A stretch of DNA of 5,202 nucleotides, from positions 1 to 5,202 of the forward strand of contig JADHWW010000101.1 of NCBI GenBank assembly GCA_016783285.1, given 5' to 3'. Shown here piece by piece: positions 1 through 5,033 of the stretch. How positions within the stretch are numbered: position 1 is the stretch's first letter; each line of letters begins with the position of its first letter. Under the pieces are notes generated by a model. The model was not told the DNA's origin and did no database searches. It saw nothing but the letters and a program-made list of their open reading frames with translations. Made by a program: the position numbers and the translations under genes. The stretch comes from Anaerolineae bacterium. Lineage in GTDB: Bacteria; Chloroflexota; Anaerolineae; B4-G1.

Positions 1-20
1 AGGGGCTAGGAGCAAGAGGT

Positions 21-146
21 GTTCTGCGGTCTCTGTTCTCCATTCTCTATTCTCTATTCTCCATTCTCTACTCTCTGTTCTCCAATCTCCATTCTCTGCT
101 CTCCATTCTCCATTCTCCATTCTCTTTTCCCCATTCTTCATTCTTC
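21..146 (+). repeat. Seven-base tandem array, consensus ATTCTCY
   Basis: From 35 to 146 the sequence reads as sixteen contiguous seven-base units with no insertion or deletion, most of them ATTCTCC or ATTCTCT, with variants such as GTTCTCC, AATCTCC and TTTCCCC. Two more degenerate units (21-34) precede it. The + strand is almost pure pyrimidine, and the other strand reads GGAGAAT repeatedly. Because 7 is not a multiple of 3, three units make a seven-residue peptide repeat, and no + frame contains a stop within the array. One of those frames joins the downstream O-antigen ligase-like gene. Seven-base tandem repeats are known in cyanobacteria (STRR elements); a link to those is only an analogy. 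Confidence 0.93.
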
Positions 147-157
147 TCACTGCCGGG

Positions 158-1486
158 GTGTTTTACTTCTCCGCCTGGCTCCCGTCCACGCTGGTCAGTG
201 GCCTGGTGGCTACTGCGCTCACGCTCGTCAGTGGTCTGGCGCTGGCCGCGCTTATTATCCTGCGGCTCGACCTGGGCCTGGCGCTCGTCGCAGCGACGGC
301 CCCCTTCTATCTATACCCCCGCCCTCTGTTCGGCAAAGCGTTCTCGATGGTGGAGATAACAACGCTGCTGTGCCTGTTGTCGTGGGGCCTCCGCCAACTA
401 ACCAACCAACCAACTAACCAACCATTCTCCAGCCTCGACCTCGCTGCCCTGTTCTTTGTGCTGGTGAGCGTTGCTTCTCTCTTCGTCGCCGAATACCGCC
501 ACGTCGCACTGCGTGAGTTGCGTCTCGTCGTCCTGGAGCCGGCGCTCTTTTACCTGATGCTGCGCGCAAGCCGGTTCGACGGCAAGGCTTTATGGCGCGT
601 GGTGGATTTTTTCGTGCTGGGAGCGGTCGCTGTGGCGCTCATCGGCCTGGTGCAGTACGGCCTCGGCGTGAACGTCATCACCGCCGAGGAGGGCTTCCGC
701 CGCCTGCGCTCCGTCTACGGCTCGCCCAACAGCGTCGGCCTCTACCTGGGACGGGTACTGCCGATACTGGTGGCCGTTACCCTGTTCGGTGGTTCCCGTG
801 GTCGCCGCGTCGCTTATGGCCTGGCCGTCGTCCCGTTGGGGCTGGCGGTGCTGCTCAGTTTCTCCAAAGGCGCGCTTGCCCTGGGTGTCCCCCTCTCGCT
901 GCTGGCGTTGGGCGTGCTGGCGGGCGGGCGGTGGCTCTGGGCCTCGCTGGGGGCGGTGGTTGCGGCTGCCGTAGCCGCCATCCCGCTCCTGCGCACCCCG
1001 CGCTTTGCCTCCCTTCTGGACACGCAAAGCGGCACCACTTTCTTCCGCCTGCAACTCTGGCGTTCGTCCTGGATGATGTTCCGTGAACATCCGTGGCTCG
1101 GCGTCGGTCCCGATAACTTTCTGTACCACTACCGGGGGTGTTACATCCTGCCCGCCGCCTGGCAGGAACCGGACATCTCCCAGGCACACAACATTCTGCT
1201 TGACTACGCGACGCGGATGGGCCTCGTGGGCCTGGCGGCAGGGGCCTGGCTTCAGGTGGCCTTCTGGCGGTTGGCCCTGCCGCTGCGCCGCCTGGCTGAC
1301 TCCGACCGTCGTGCCCTGGCGCTGGGCCTGATGGGCTCGATGGTAAATTTCCTGGCCCACGGTCTGGTGGATGCGTCTTATTATCTCATTGATTTGGCAT
1401 TCGCTTTCTTCCTGACATTGGGTGTCATGGAGTGGCTGGCAGCAAACGACAATACTACGTCGGGAGCGATAACAGCAGGAGAATGA
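158..1486 (+). CDS. O-antigen ligase / Wzy polymerase-like membrane protein
   Basis: Polytopic inner-membrane protein of the Wzy_C/O-antigen ligase family, which transfers or polymerises lipid-linked oligosaccharides for surface polysaccharide. From the GTG at 158 it has 442 residues, a usual length for the family, with about ten or eleven hydrophobic segments. The family signature is visible: an SFSKGALAL segment near 235-242, the R297 and W301 region, HPWLGVGPDNF at 311-321 in the large external loop, and the conserved AHN at 343-345 followed by a GLVGL membrane segment. A hydrophilic tail ends the protein. Residues 80-89 (QLTNQPTNQP) are encoded by a tetranucleotide repeat. The start is doubtful: no Shine-Dalgarno sequence precedes the GTG, and the frame stays open through the pyrimidine array to the window edge without another start codon, so the real start may lie upstream. 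Polymerase versus ligase cannot be told from sequence. Confidence 0.88.
   Translation: MFYFSAWLPSTLVSGLVATALTLVSGLALAALIILRLDLGLALVAATAPFYLYPRPLFGKAFSMVEITTLLCLLSWGLRQLTNQPTNQPFSSLDLAALFFVLVSVASLFVAEYRHVALRELRLVVLEPALFYLMLRASRFDGKALWRVVDFFVLGAVAVALIGLVQYGLGVNVITAEEGFRRLRSVYGSPNSVGLYLGRVLPILVAVTLFGGSRGRRVAYGLAVVPLGLAVLLSFSKGALALGVPLSLLALGVLAGGRWLWASLGAVVAAAVAAIPLLRTPRFASLLDTQSGTTFFRLQLWRSSWMMFREHPWLGVGPDNFLYHYRGCYILPAAWQEPDISQAHNILLDYATRMGLVGLAAGAWLQVAFWRLALPLRRLADSDRRALALGLMGSMVNFLAHGLVDASYYLIDLAFAFFLTLGVMEWLAANDNTTSGAITAGE
396..423 (+). repeat. AACY tetranucleotide repeat (7 units) inside the ligase-like gene
   Basis: Seven contiguous four-base units: AACT, AACC, AACC, AACC, AACT, AACC, AACC. 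They encode a hydrophilic LTNQPTNQP loop between two membrane segments of the ligase-like protein. The family-like sequence resumes right after it (LDLAALFFV), so the repeat sits in a tolerant loop and the frame is intact. Gain or loss of one or two units would shift the frame; three units would add or remove TNQP. The repeat is followed directly by one ATTCTCC (424-430), the unit of the array at 21-146. Confidence 0.9.
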
Positions 1487-1544
1487 CCTTGGAGGGGGAA
1501 TCTATCAAGAGAGCGTGCTCACCGATCCGTAACCAGGGTCATTC
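1481..1544. terminator. Inverted repeat spanning two convergent stop codons (possible bidirectional terminator)
   Basis: The left arm 1481-1492 (GAATGACCTTGG) pairs with the right arm 1533-1544 (CCAGGGTCATTC) over 12 positions, with one G-U wobble in + strand RNA (1489/1536). The loop is 40 bases. The TGA stop of the ligase-like gene (1484-1486) lies exactly opposite the stop of the PIN gene (1541-1539, minus). There is no U-tract on either side, so this is not a classic intrinsic terminator. It could still act as a 3'-end stem for both convergent transcripts. Base pairing is read directly; function is inferred. Confidence 0.4.
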
Positions 1545-1982
1545 GAGATACGTGCGAAGAAACTCTTCGGGGGTCAGGCACTCAAACAGGTGTTGCCGGG
1601 CGGCTGCCTGTCGCACCAGTTCGTGGTTGGCCGAAACCAAGCATTCTGCCTGGCCGCGCAACGCTGCCAGATAGATGCCTATGTCCTCACGAGGGATGTC
1701 GGCCTGTGCTTCCAACTCGCGCTTTTCATCTGCTGAGACGAGGACATATTCGATGGGATAGTCCTGCCATATCCGGCTGAGCAAATAGCCTGCCCAATCT
1801 TTGCCGCCCGTGCGCCGCGCCACGCGCCGGATTTGTGCCACCAGTTCATCAGAGAGGATTAGTGTCACATCGGGGTGATCCACCAGGATACGTAGGATAC
1901 GCCCCTCTGGGCTATCGAGGTCTAAGAAACCAAGGATGAATACGTTCGTATCCAACAACAGCCGCGATGGAGGTGCTATCAT
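1539..1982 (-). CDS. PIN-domain ribonuclease, VapC-like toxin
   Basis: A 147-residue PIN-domain protein, expected to be a metal-dependent endoribonuclease that acts as the toxin of a toxin-antitoxin pair. The N-terminal LLLDTNVFI motif supplies the first acidic residue (D11). E46 in SDELVAQI is the second and D100 in REDIGIYLAAL the third. The usual fourth acidic position near LVSANHELV is N119, with E121 two residues later. The start ATG overlaps the antitoxin stop as ATGA (1982-1979), which implies translational coupling; AGGA abuts the ATG. The upstream AbrB-type partner supports a VapBC-like module, most like the group annotated as 'PIN family toxin component'. RNA target unknown. The gene ends convergent with the ligase-like gene, 52 bases away. 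Confidence 0.88.
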   Translation of the reverse strand: MIAPPSRLLLDTNVFILGFLDLDSPEGRILRILVDHPDVTLILSDELVAQIRRVARRTGGKDWAGYLLSRIWQDYPIEYVLVSADEKRELEAQADIPREDIGIYLAALRGQAECLVSANHELVRQAAARQHLFECLTPEEFLRTYLE

Positions 1983-2260
1983 TCCTGAGCCAGTTCACGC
2001 TTGGTCTCGCGCACCATGGTCAATACCTGCTCGCGCGTGGTATAGCCGCTGCCCTCGAATGCGGTGCGCATTAGCGTGCTCAAGTCTTCCCGTGAAAGTG
2101 GTTTCGGTGTGTTCACCTTGCGCAGGTAGACCAGTCCTGGCCTCAGCGGAAACACGAGTACCCGGTCGCCCCCGTGCAGGCCGGCTGACGACAGAAGCAC
2201 CTGGGTCAACGCCAGCCGGCCACTCGGATCAACCTGGACTACATAGGGCTCTGTTGTCAT
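1979..2260 (-). CDS. AbrB/SpoVT-type antitoxin, VapB-like
   Basis: A 93-residue protein whose first half is a swapped-hairpin AbrB/MazE-type DNA-binding domain: VQVDPSGRLALTQ (8-20) followed by an AGLHGGDRVLVF turn (26-37) and a closing strand to about residue 48. The remainder (about 54-93) is a charged, probably helical tail, the usual toxin-binding part. It should neutralise the PIN protein encoded directly downstream and, with it, repress its own promoter. The ATG at 2260-2258 has an AGGAG eight bases upstream. The stop overlaps the toxin start by four bases. A near-consensus promoter and an inverted repeat over its -35 box lie just upstream, in keeping with autoregulation. The pairing is clear from layout; toxin neutralisation itself is inferred. 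Confidence 0.85.
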   Translation of the reverse strand: MTTEPYVVQVDPSGRLALTQVLLSSAGLHGGDRVLVFPLRPGLVYLRKVNTPKPLSREDLSTLMRTAFEGSGYTTREQVLTMVRETKRELAQE

Positions 2261-2268
2261 CTTGTCAT

Positions 2269-2273
2269 CTCCT
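2269..2273 (-). promoter_or_regulatory. Ribosome binding site of the antitoxin gene
   Basis: AGGAG on the minus strand, eight bases before the ATG at 2260. It fixes the antitoxin start. Confidence 0.75.
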
Positions 2274-2292
2274 GTGCTGCAAATTCGGGTTC

Positions 2293-2321
2293 ATTTTAAC
2301 ACAGTTCGTCCGCCCTGACAA
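2293..2321 (-). promoter_or_regulatory. Sigma-70-type promoter of the antitoxin/PIN operon
   Basis: On the minus strand, TTGTCA (2321-2316, one mismatch to TTGACA) is followed after 17 bases by TAAAAT (2298-2293, one mismatch to TATAAT). Transcription should begin near 2286, leaving a leader of about 25 bases that contains the AGGAG. Box match, spacing and position agree. Confidence 0.65.
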
Positions 2322-2327
2322 CCAGGG
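2313..2327. promoter_or_regulatory. Inverted repeat over the -35 box, candidate antitoxin operator
   Basis: CCCTG (2313-2317), ACAAC, CAGGG (2323-2327): a perfect five-base inverted repeat with a five-base centre. It covers the -35 hexamer of the antitoxin promoter (2316-2321). AbrB-type antitoxins, alone or with their toxin, commonly bind such sites and shut off their own transcription. The short arms leave chance possible. Confidence 0.4.
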
Positions 2328-2338
2328 ACTTAAAGGAA

Positions 2339-2354
2339 CGCATGCTAGCAAGCG
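2339..2354. promoter_or_regulatory. 16-base palindrome upstream of the DUF4230 gene
   Basis: CGCATGCTAGCAAGCG is palindromic in seven of eight base pairs; the central TGCTAGCA (2343-2350) is perfect. It lies four bases before the GGAG of the DUF4230 gene and downstream of the divergent antitoxin promoter, so it is placed like an operator for the rightward gene. No clear -35/-10 pair for that gene was found next to it. The binding protein is unknown. Confidence 0.35.
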
Positions 2355-2368
2355 ATTGGAGATAGGGA

Positions 2369-3025
2369 ATGAATTCAAAACCTAACCTCAACACAGTGAT
2401 TCTGGTGCTGATCTTGATCTCCCTGGTGACCGGCGGCGTAATGCTGGTCCGTTCGATCCAGCGACTGACGCAACCGCTGGAGGAGGCTGAGCGGGCGCTG
2501 GAGGAGCAGTGGAAGGAGATCACTAATCCCACGCCTACCATCATCGCCGACCCGGTGACGATCATCCGCCAGGTGCGCAGCCTCAGCCGGCTGGAGACGG
2601 CCTCCTACACCGTCGAGAAGATCATCACCGCCGAATCGGGGCAGGGACACTTCGCCTTTCTCTTTGGCGACCGGTTGATTCTGGTCGCCCACGGCCAGGT
2701 CATCGCCGGCATGGACCTGGGCAAGATGGAGGAGGGTGACATCATCGTTGCCGACGCGGGGACGGTGGTCGTGACGTTGCCTCCGGCTGAGGTTCTCGTC
2801 GTCACGCTGGACAATCAGAAGTCCTACGTCTTCGACCGGGACACGGGGCTGATCGGGCCGAATCCAGCGCTGGAGACGGAGGCACGGCAGGTGGCCGAGG
2901 AGGAGATACTGAACGCGGCGTTGGAGGATGGCATCCTGGAGATGGCCCAGCGAAGCGCCGAGACCTACGTGCAGCACCTCATTCTGTCGCTGGGCTTCCG
3001 CGAGGTCATTTTCGCCGATGATTAG
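2369..3025 (+). CDS. DUF4230 domain protein, single membrane anchor
   Basis: A 218-residue protein of the DUF4230 family, of unknown function. One hydrophobic segment (about 8-27) anchors it in the membrane. An acidic helical stretch follows (about 35-52). The DUF4230 core begins near 62 (VTIIRQVRSLSRLETASYTV), continues through GDRLILVAHGQVIAGMDL (about 99-117), GDIIV and VVVTLPPAEVL strands, and ends in a helical region with AEEEILNAALEDGILEMAQ and LSLGFREVIF. With one N-terminal anchor and no signal-peptidase site evident, the domain probably faces the outside, as in other members; this is inference. The ATG at 2369 has GGAG seven bases upstream (2358-2361). It is divergent from the antitoxin operon and convergent with the site-2 protease gene, so probably transcribed alone. 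Confidence 0.85.
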   Translation: MNSKPNLNTVILVLILISLVTGGVMLVRSIQRLTQPLEEAERALEEQWKEITNPTPTIIADPVTIIRQVRSLSRLETASYTVEKIITAESGQGHFAFLFGDRLILVAHGQVIAGMDLGKMEEGDIIVADAGTVVVTLPPAEVLVVTLDNQKSYVFDRDTGLIGPNPALETEARQVAEEEILNAALEDGILEMAQRSAETYVQHLILSLGFREVIFADD

Positions 3026-3031
3026 CCGCTA

Positions 3032-3052
3032 GATACTGGATACTGGATGCTG
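3032..3052 (+). repeat. Seven-base tandem repeat, GATACTG x3
   Basis: GATACTG, GATACTG, GATGCTG in direct succession, six bases after the DUF4230 stop codon. Same period as the array at 21-146 but a different unit. Confidence 0.8.
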
Positions 3053-3071
3053 GCTAGTTCGTGTGGGTTCT

Positions 3072-3106
3072 GAGTATTGAGCATCAAGTATCAGGTATTC
3101 AGTGTG
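3072..3106 (+). repeat. Degenerate seven-base repeat, GAGTATT-like
   Basis: The stretch can be divided into GAGTATT, GAGCATC, AAGTATC, AGGTATT, CAGTGTG. The first four share a nAGnATY-like or GTAT core at a seven-base period; the last is weak. It is the second seven-base array in this 89-base gap between convergent genes, which otherwise holds no coding signal. Confidence 0.55.
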
Positions 3107-3126
3107 CCGTCTTTTCAGGACGGCAC
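3104..3126. terminator. Hairpin at the 3' end of the site-2 protease gene
   Basis: GTGCCGTC (3104-3111) and GACGGCAC (3119-3126) form a perfect eight-base stem around a seven-base loop. The TGA stop of the minus-strand protease gene (3117-3115) sits in the loop. No U-tract follows on either strand, so a Rho-independent terminator is uncertain. It also lies at the end of the convergent DUF4230 transcript and could serve both genes. Confidence 0.45.
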
Positions 3127-4224
3127 TGCGCGGGAGGAAAGCCGCAGGGTGTTCCGAACGCTCTCCAGTGTTGCCAGACCCAGGAAACGCCCCCCTCCGA
3201 CCACCGAAATCGCCGGATTGCCACTGGCCTGCATCTTGCGCTGGAGATCGAACAGCGTCTCGCCGGCCTCCGCCACCGGGAAATCGGTGTGCATCACTCG
3301 CCCCACCAGCACGCGGGGGCCGTACTGGCGGAATCCCTCGGCCACGTCCTCCCGCGTGAGCACGCCCACCAGGTACCCCCGGTCGAAGACCGCAAAATCG
3401 GCCTGACCACTGCGCAATGTGACGTCAATCGCCCGCGTCAGCGGGTCGGTGGGCGAAAGAGCCACACCCTCCCGCAGCAACGCCGCCGAGGCGGGAAGCC
3501 CTCGCAAGGCGATCTTCATCTGCATCCCACGCCATTCCTGTTCCGCGCCGATGAAGATGAACACAGCGATCAGCAGCAAGTTCAGTGCCCCGCCGAAGAG
3601 CCCCACCAGGCCGAGCAGCGCGGCCAGACCCTGCCCGACCCGCGCGGCGATGCGGGTACCGTCCAGTTCGCCCATCCGCGAGGCCAGCAACGCGCGCAGC
3701 ACCCGCCCGCCATCCATCGGGAAGGCCGGCAACAGGTTGAAGAGCGCCAGGCCCAGATTGGCCATCAGTAGGTCAACGAGCAGCCCTTCGAGGCTGAGGC
3801 CGTTCAGGCGGCTCCACAACGAGCCCAGACCACCGAAGGCCTGCAAACCCAGCAGAGGCAACGCGATTGCACCGATCACCGCCGCCAAAGCGATGTTGAC
3901 GGCTGGCCCGGCCAGCGCCATCCACAACTCCTGCGGAGGGTGGTGCATTCCGCCCTCCAACCGCGCCACGCCGCCGATGGGCAGCAGCGTGATGTCGCGC
4001 ACAGTCGCACCATAGCGCAGAGCGACCAGGCTGTGCCCAAGTTCGTGCAGTGTCACGCACACGAACAACAGGCTGACCAGCGCGACGCCGTAGAACGCGC
4101 CTGCCAGTCCCAGGCCACGGGCCACTCCCCAGTCCAGCGCTGCCCAGAGCAGTACCAGCGCAAACGTAGCGTGTATTTTGATCTCAATGCCCTTTACTTT
4201 TGCTATCCGAAAAGACCAGCCCAC
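3115..4224 (-). CDS. Site-2 protease (M50 family) with two CBS domains
   Basis: A 369-residue intramembrane zinc metalloprotease of the S2P/SpoIVFB type, which cuts substrate proteins within the membrane. The zinc motif HELGH is at 60-64 with its glutamate at 61. AGPAVN is at 105-110. The third metal ligand, D171, is in [12 protein letters not shown] (163-174). Membrane segments surround these motifs, including about 19-36, 42-62, 103-125, 150-165 and 200-227. Two CBS modules form the cytoplasmic C-terminus (about 252-299 and 308-362), each with a GVLTREDV- or [12 protein letters not shown] end; such domains usually sense adenine nucleotides. The start is GTG at 4224-4222, supported by GGAGG nine bases upstream. 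No substrate (anti-sigma factor or pro-sigma factor) is encoded next to it. It is divergent from the macro-domain gene. Confidence 0.93.
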   Translation of the reverse strand: MGWSFRIAKVKGIEIKIHATFALVLLWAALDWGVARGLGLAGAFYGVALVSLLFVCVTLHELGHSLVALRYGATVRDITLLPIGGVARLEGGMHHPPQELWMALAGPAVNIALAAVIGAIALPLLGLQAFGGLGSLWSRLNGLSLEGLLVDLLMANLGLALFNLLPAFPMDGGRVLRALLASRMGELDGTRIAARVGQGLAALLGLVGLFGGALNLLLIAVFIFIGAEQEWRGMQMKIALRGLPASAALLREGVALSPTDPLTRAIDVTLRSGQADFAVFDRGYLVGVLTREDVAEGFRQYGPRVLVGRVMHTDFPVAEAGETLFDLQRKMQASGNPAISVVGGGRFLGLATLESVRNTLRLSSRAVPS

Positions 4225-4233
4225 GTCGGAAAA

Positions 4234-4238
4234 CCTCC
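4234..4238 (-). promoter_or_regulatory. Ribosome binding site of the site-2 protease gene
   Basis: GGAGG on the minus strand (within TTGGAGGTTT), nine bases before the GTG at 4224. It supports GTG as the start; no ATG upstream in frame is better placed. Confidence 0.8.
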
Positions 4239-4286
4239 AATCTCTCGCAGTGAGAACGTGATTCCACCTCTACCGGCAATTGGCAT

Positions 4287-4292
4287 ATTATA
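4287..4292 (-). promoter_or_regulatory. -10 box of a leftward promoter for the site-2 protease gene
   Basis: A perfect TATAAT on the minus strand (4292-4287), about 63 bases before the GTG. The -35 region at the expected distance (about 4310-4317) is poor, reading ATGCTT or TATGCT, so transcription may need an activator. A direct repeat (4302-4341) covers that region. Confidence 0.45.
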
Positions 4293-4301
4293 CCTCATCC
4301 A

Positions 4302-4341
4302 CATTAGAAAAGCATAAACGGCGCATTAGAAAACCGTAAAC
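4302..4341 (+). repeat. 18-base direct repeat in the divergent promoter region
   Basis: CATTAGAAAAGCATAAAC (4302-4319) and CATTAGAAAACCGTAAAC (4324-4341) agree at 16 of 18 positions. Their starts are 22 bases apart, close to two turns of the helix. They lie between the leftward -10 box and the rightward -35 box, where a regulator shared by the protease and macro genes could bind. Confidence 0.75.
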
Positions 4342-4357
4342 TCCACGAAACTCCACG
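4338..4357 (+). repeat. Perfect 10-base tandem repeat abutting the macro-gene -35 box
   Basis: AAACTCCACG occurs twice with no gap (4338-4347 and 4348-4357), and TTGACA follows at 4358. Tandem repeats with a period near one helical turn just upstream of -35 are the usual layout of OmpR/PhoB-type activator sites; that reading is by analogy only. Confidence 0.8.
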
Positions 4358-4386
4358 TTGACAACGGGCCGTTTCGCTCGTATACT
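4358..4386 (+). promoter_or_regulatory. Sigma-70-type promoter of the macro-domain gene
   Basis: TTGACA (4358-4363, perfect) is followed after exactly 17 bases by TATACT (4381-4386, one mismatch). Transcription should begin near 4393, giving a purine-rich leader of about 50 bases to the ATG at 4443. Confidence 0.75.
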
Positions 4387-4429
4387 GGGAGCGGAGAGCA
4401 GGAAGTGGGAGTAGCGATTAGGACCTGAT

Positions 4430-4434
4430 GGAGG
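4430..4434 (+). promoter_or_regulatory. Ribosome binding site deciding the macro-gene start
   Basis: GGAGG (4430-4434) lies eight bases before the ATG at 4443. The in-frame ATG at 4428 has only AGGA at four bases and would itself overlap this site, so 4443 is the better start. Confidence 0.75.
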
Positions 4435-4442
4435 GCACGACA

Positions 4443-5033
4443 ATGAGAGTTCAAATCAACCGCACCATGCTTGAACTGGTCGAAGGCGACATCACGGAGA
4501 TGGACAGCGACGCTATCGTCAACGCCGCCAACGAGCGGTTGGCCCATGGCGGTGGGGTGGCGGGTCTCATCTCCCGCAGGGGCGGCCCGGCCATCCAGCG
4601 GGAGAGCGACGAGTGGGTGCGCCAGCACGGCCCGGTGGCCACCGGCTCGGCGGCCATCACCTCCGGTGGCAACCTGAAGGCGCGCCACGTCATCCACGCC
4701 GTGGGGCCGATTTACGACGGCAGACCGCGCTCAGCGGAACTGCTGGACTCAGCGGTGCGCGCCGCACTGCAGATGGCGGATGAGCATGGGCTGAAGTCTA
4801 TTGCGCTGCCGGCCATCAGCACCGGCATCTTCGGCTACCCGATAGAGGAGGCTGCAGGCGTGATGCTGCGGGCGGCTATCGAGTACCTGCAGAGGGCTCG
4901 CCCTGAGCGCAGTCGAAGGGAGCCTGCCCTGAGCGCAGTCGAAGGGCCTGGCTTGGAGCGGGTCGTCTTCTGCCTCTACGGGCGGCCCGCGTTCGACGTC
5001 TTCGCCAGGGAACTGGCGGCCCAGGCAGGCTAA
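4443..5033 (+). CDS. Macro-domain protein, Af1521-like ADP-ribose hydrolase
   Basis: A 196-residue single macro domain, expected in the cytoplasm to bind ADP-ribose and remove it from modified proteins or from O-acetyl-ADP-ribose. Key parts: GDITEMDSDAIVNAAN (15-30, with N27 and N30), the GGGVAGLI loop (36-43), HVIHAVGPIY (82-91), and the phosphate loop ALPAISTGIFGYP (121-133). The ATG at 4443 is preferred over 4428 because of its GGAGG. The region between the last long helix (ending YLQ, 148-150) and the final strand LERVVFCLY (171-179) is about 16 residues longer than in Af1521; it is encoded by two copies of a 20-base repeat. This loop lies away from the binding motifs, so the protein is probably still active. 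Its own promoter is directly upstream. The last four bases overlap a convergent gene. Confidence 0.92.
   Translation: MRVQINRTMLELVEGDITEMDSDAIVNAANERLAHGGGVAGLISRRGGPAIQRESDEWVRQHGPVATGSAAITSGGNLKARHVIHAVGPIYDGRPRSAELLDSAVRAALQMADEHGLKSIALPAISTGIFGYPIEEAAGVMLRAAIEYLQRARPERSRREPALSAVEGPGLERVVFCLYGRPAFDVFARELAAQAG
4901..4946 (+). repeat. Paired 20-base dispersed-type repeat inserted in the macro gene
   Basis: CCCTGAGCGCAGTCGAAGGG occurs at 4901-4920 and 4927-4946, identical, separated by AGCCTG. The ends CCCT and AGGG are complementary; in the second copy GCCCT/AGGGC extends this to five pairs. Since the period is 26, the copies are read in different frames: PERSRRE from the first, ALSAVEG from the second. 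Sequences of this type recur across Chloroflexota and other genomes as short interspersed elements; this statement is from general knowledge and not from a search. Confidence 0.85.

Noticed and set aside
1..9. Possible 3' end of an upstream + gene (TAG at 7-9)
   Set aside because: Only two codons are visible before the stop, too little to support a gene.
19..417. 132-residue + frame beginning in the pyrimidine array
   Set aside because: The array has no stops in any frame; the remainder is an out-of-frame shadow of the ligase-like gene with Pro/Arg/Gly-rich composition and ends in the tetranucleotide repeat.
590..1360. 256-residue minus-strand frame opposite the ligase-like gene
   Set aside because: Rich in Gln, Arg and Gly with no domain, typical of the antisense of a GC-rich membrane protein gene whose signature motifs are clear on the + strand.
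1511..1520. GAGCGTGCTC as a small hairpin in the gap between convergent genes
   Set aside because: Four-base arms with a two-base centre are too tight to fold; the larger 1481-1544 stem is the better explanation.
2375..2977. 200-residue minus-strand frame opposite the DUF4230 gene
   Set aside because: Antisense shadow, Asp/Arg/Gln/His-rich, no motif; the + strand has a ribosome site and family-like sequence.
3061..3771. 236-residue + frame opposite the site-2 protease
   Set aside because: Antisense shadow of the protease, Gln/His/Arg/Pro-rich; the minus strand carries HELGH and both CBS domains.
4893..4904. AGGGC-TC-GCCCT inverted repeat before the first macro-gene repeat copy
   Set aside because: A two-base loop cannot form a stable hairpin; the left arm may be a remnant of repeat end sequence but that cannot be shown here.
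4901..4946. CRISPR array
   Set aside because: Only two copies with a six-base gap, inside a coding sequence, and no cas gene; it is a short interspersed repeat.
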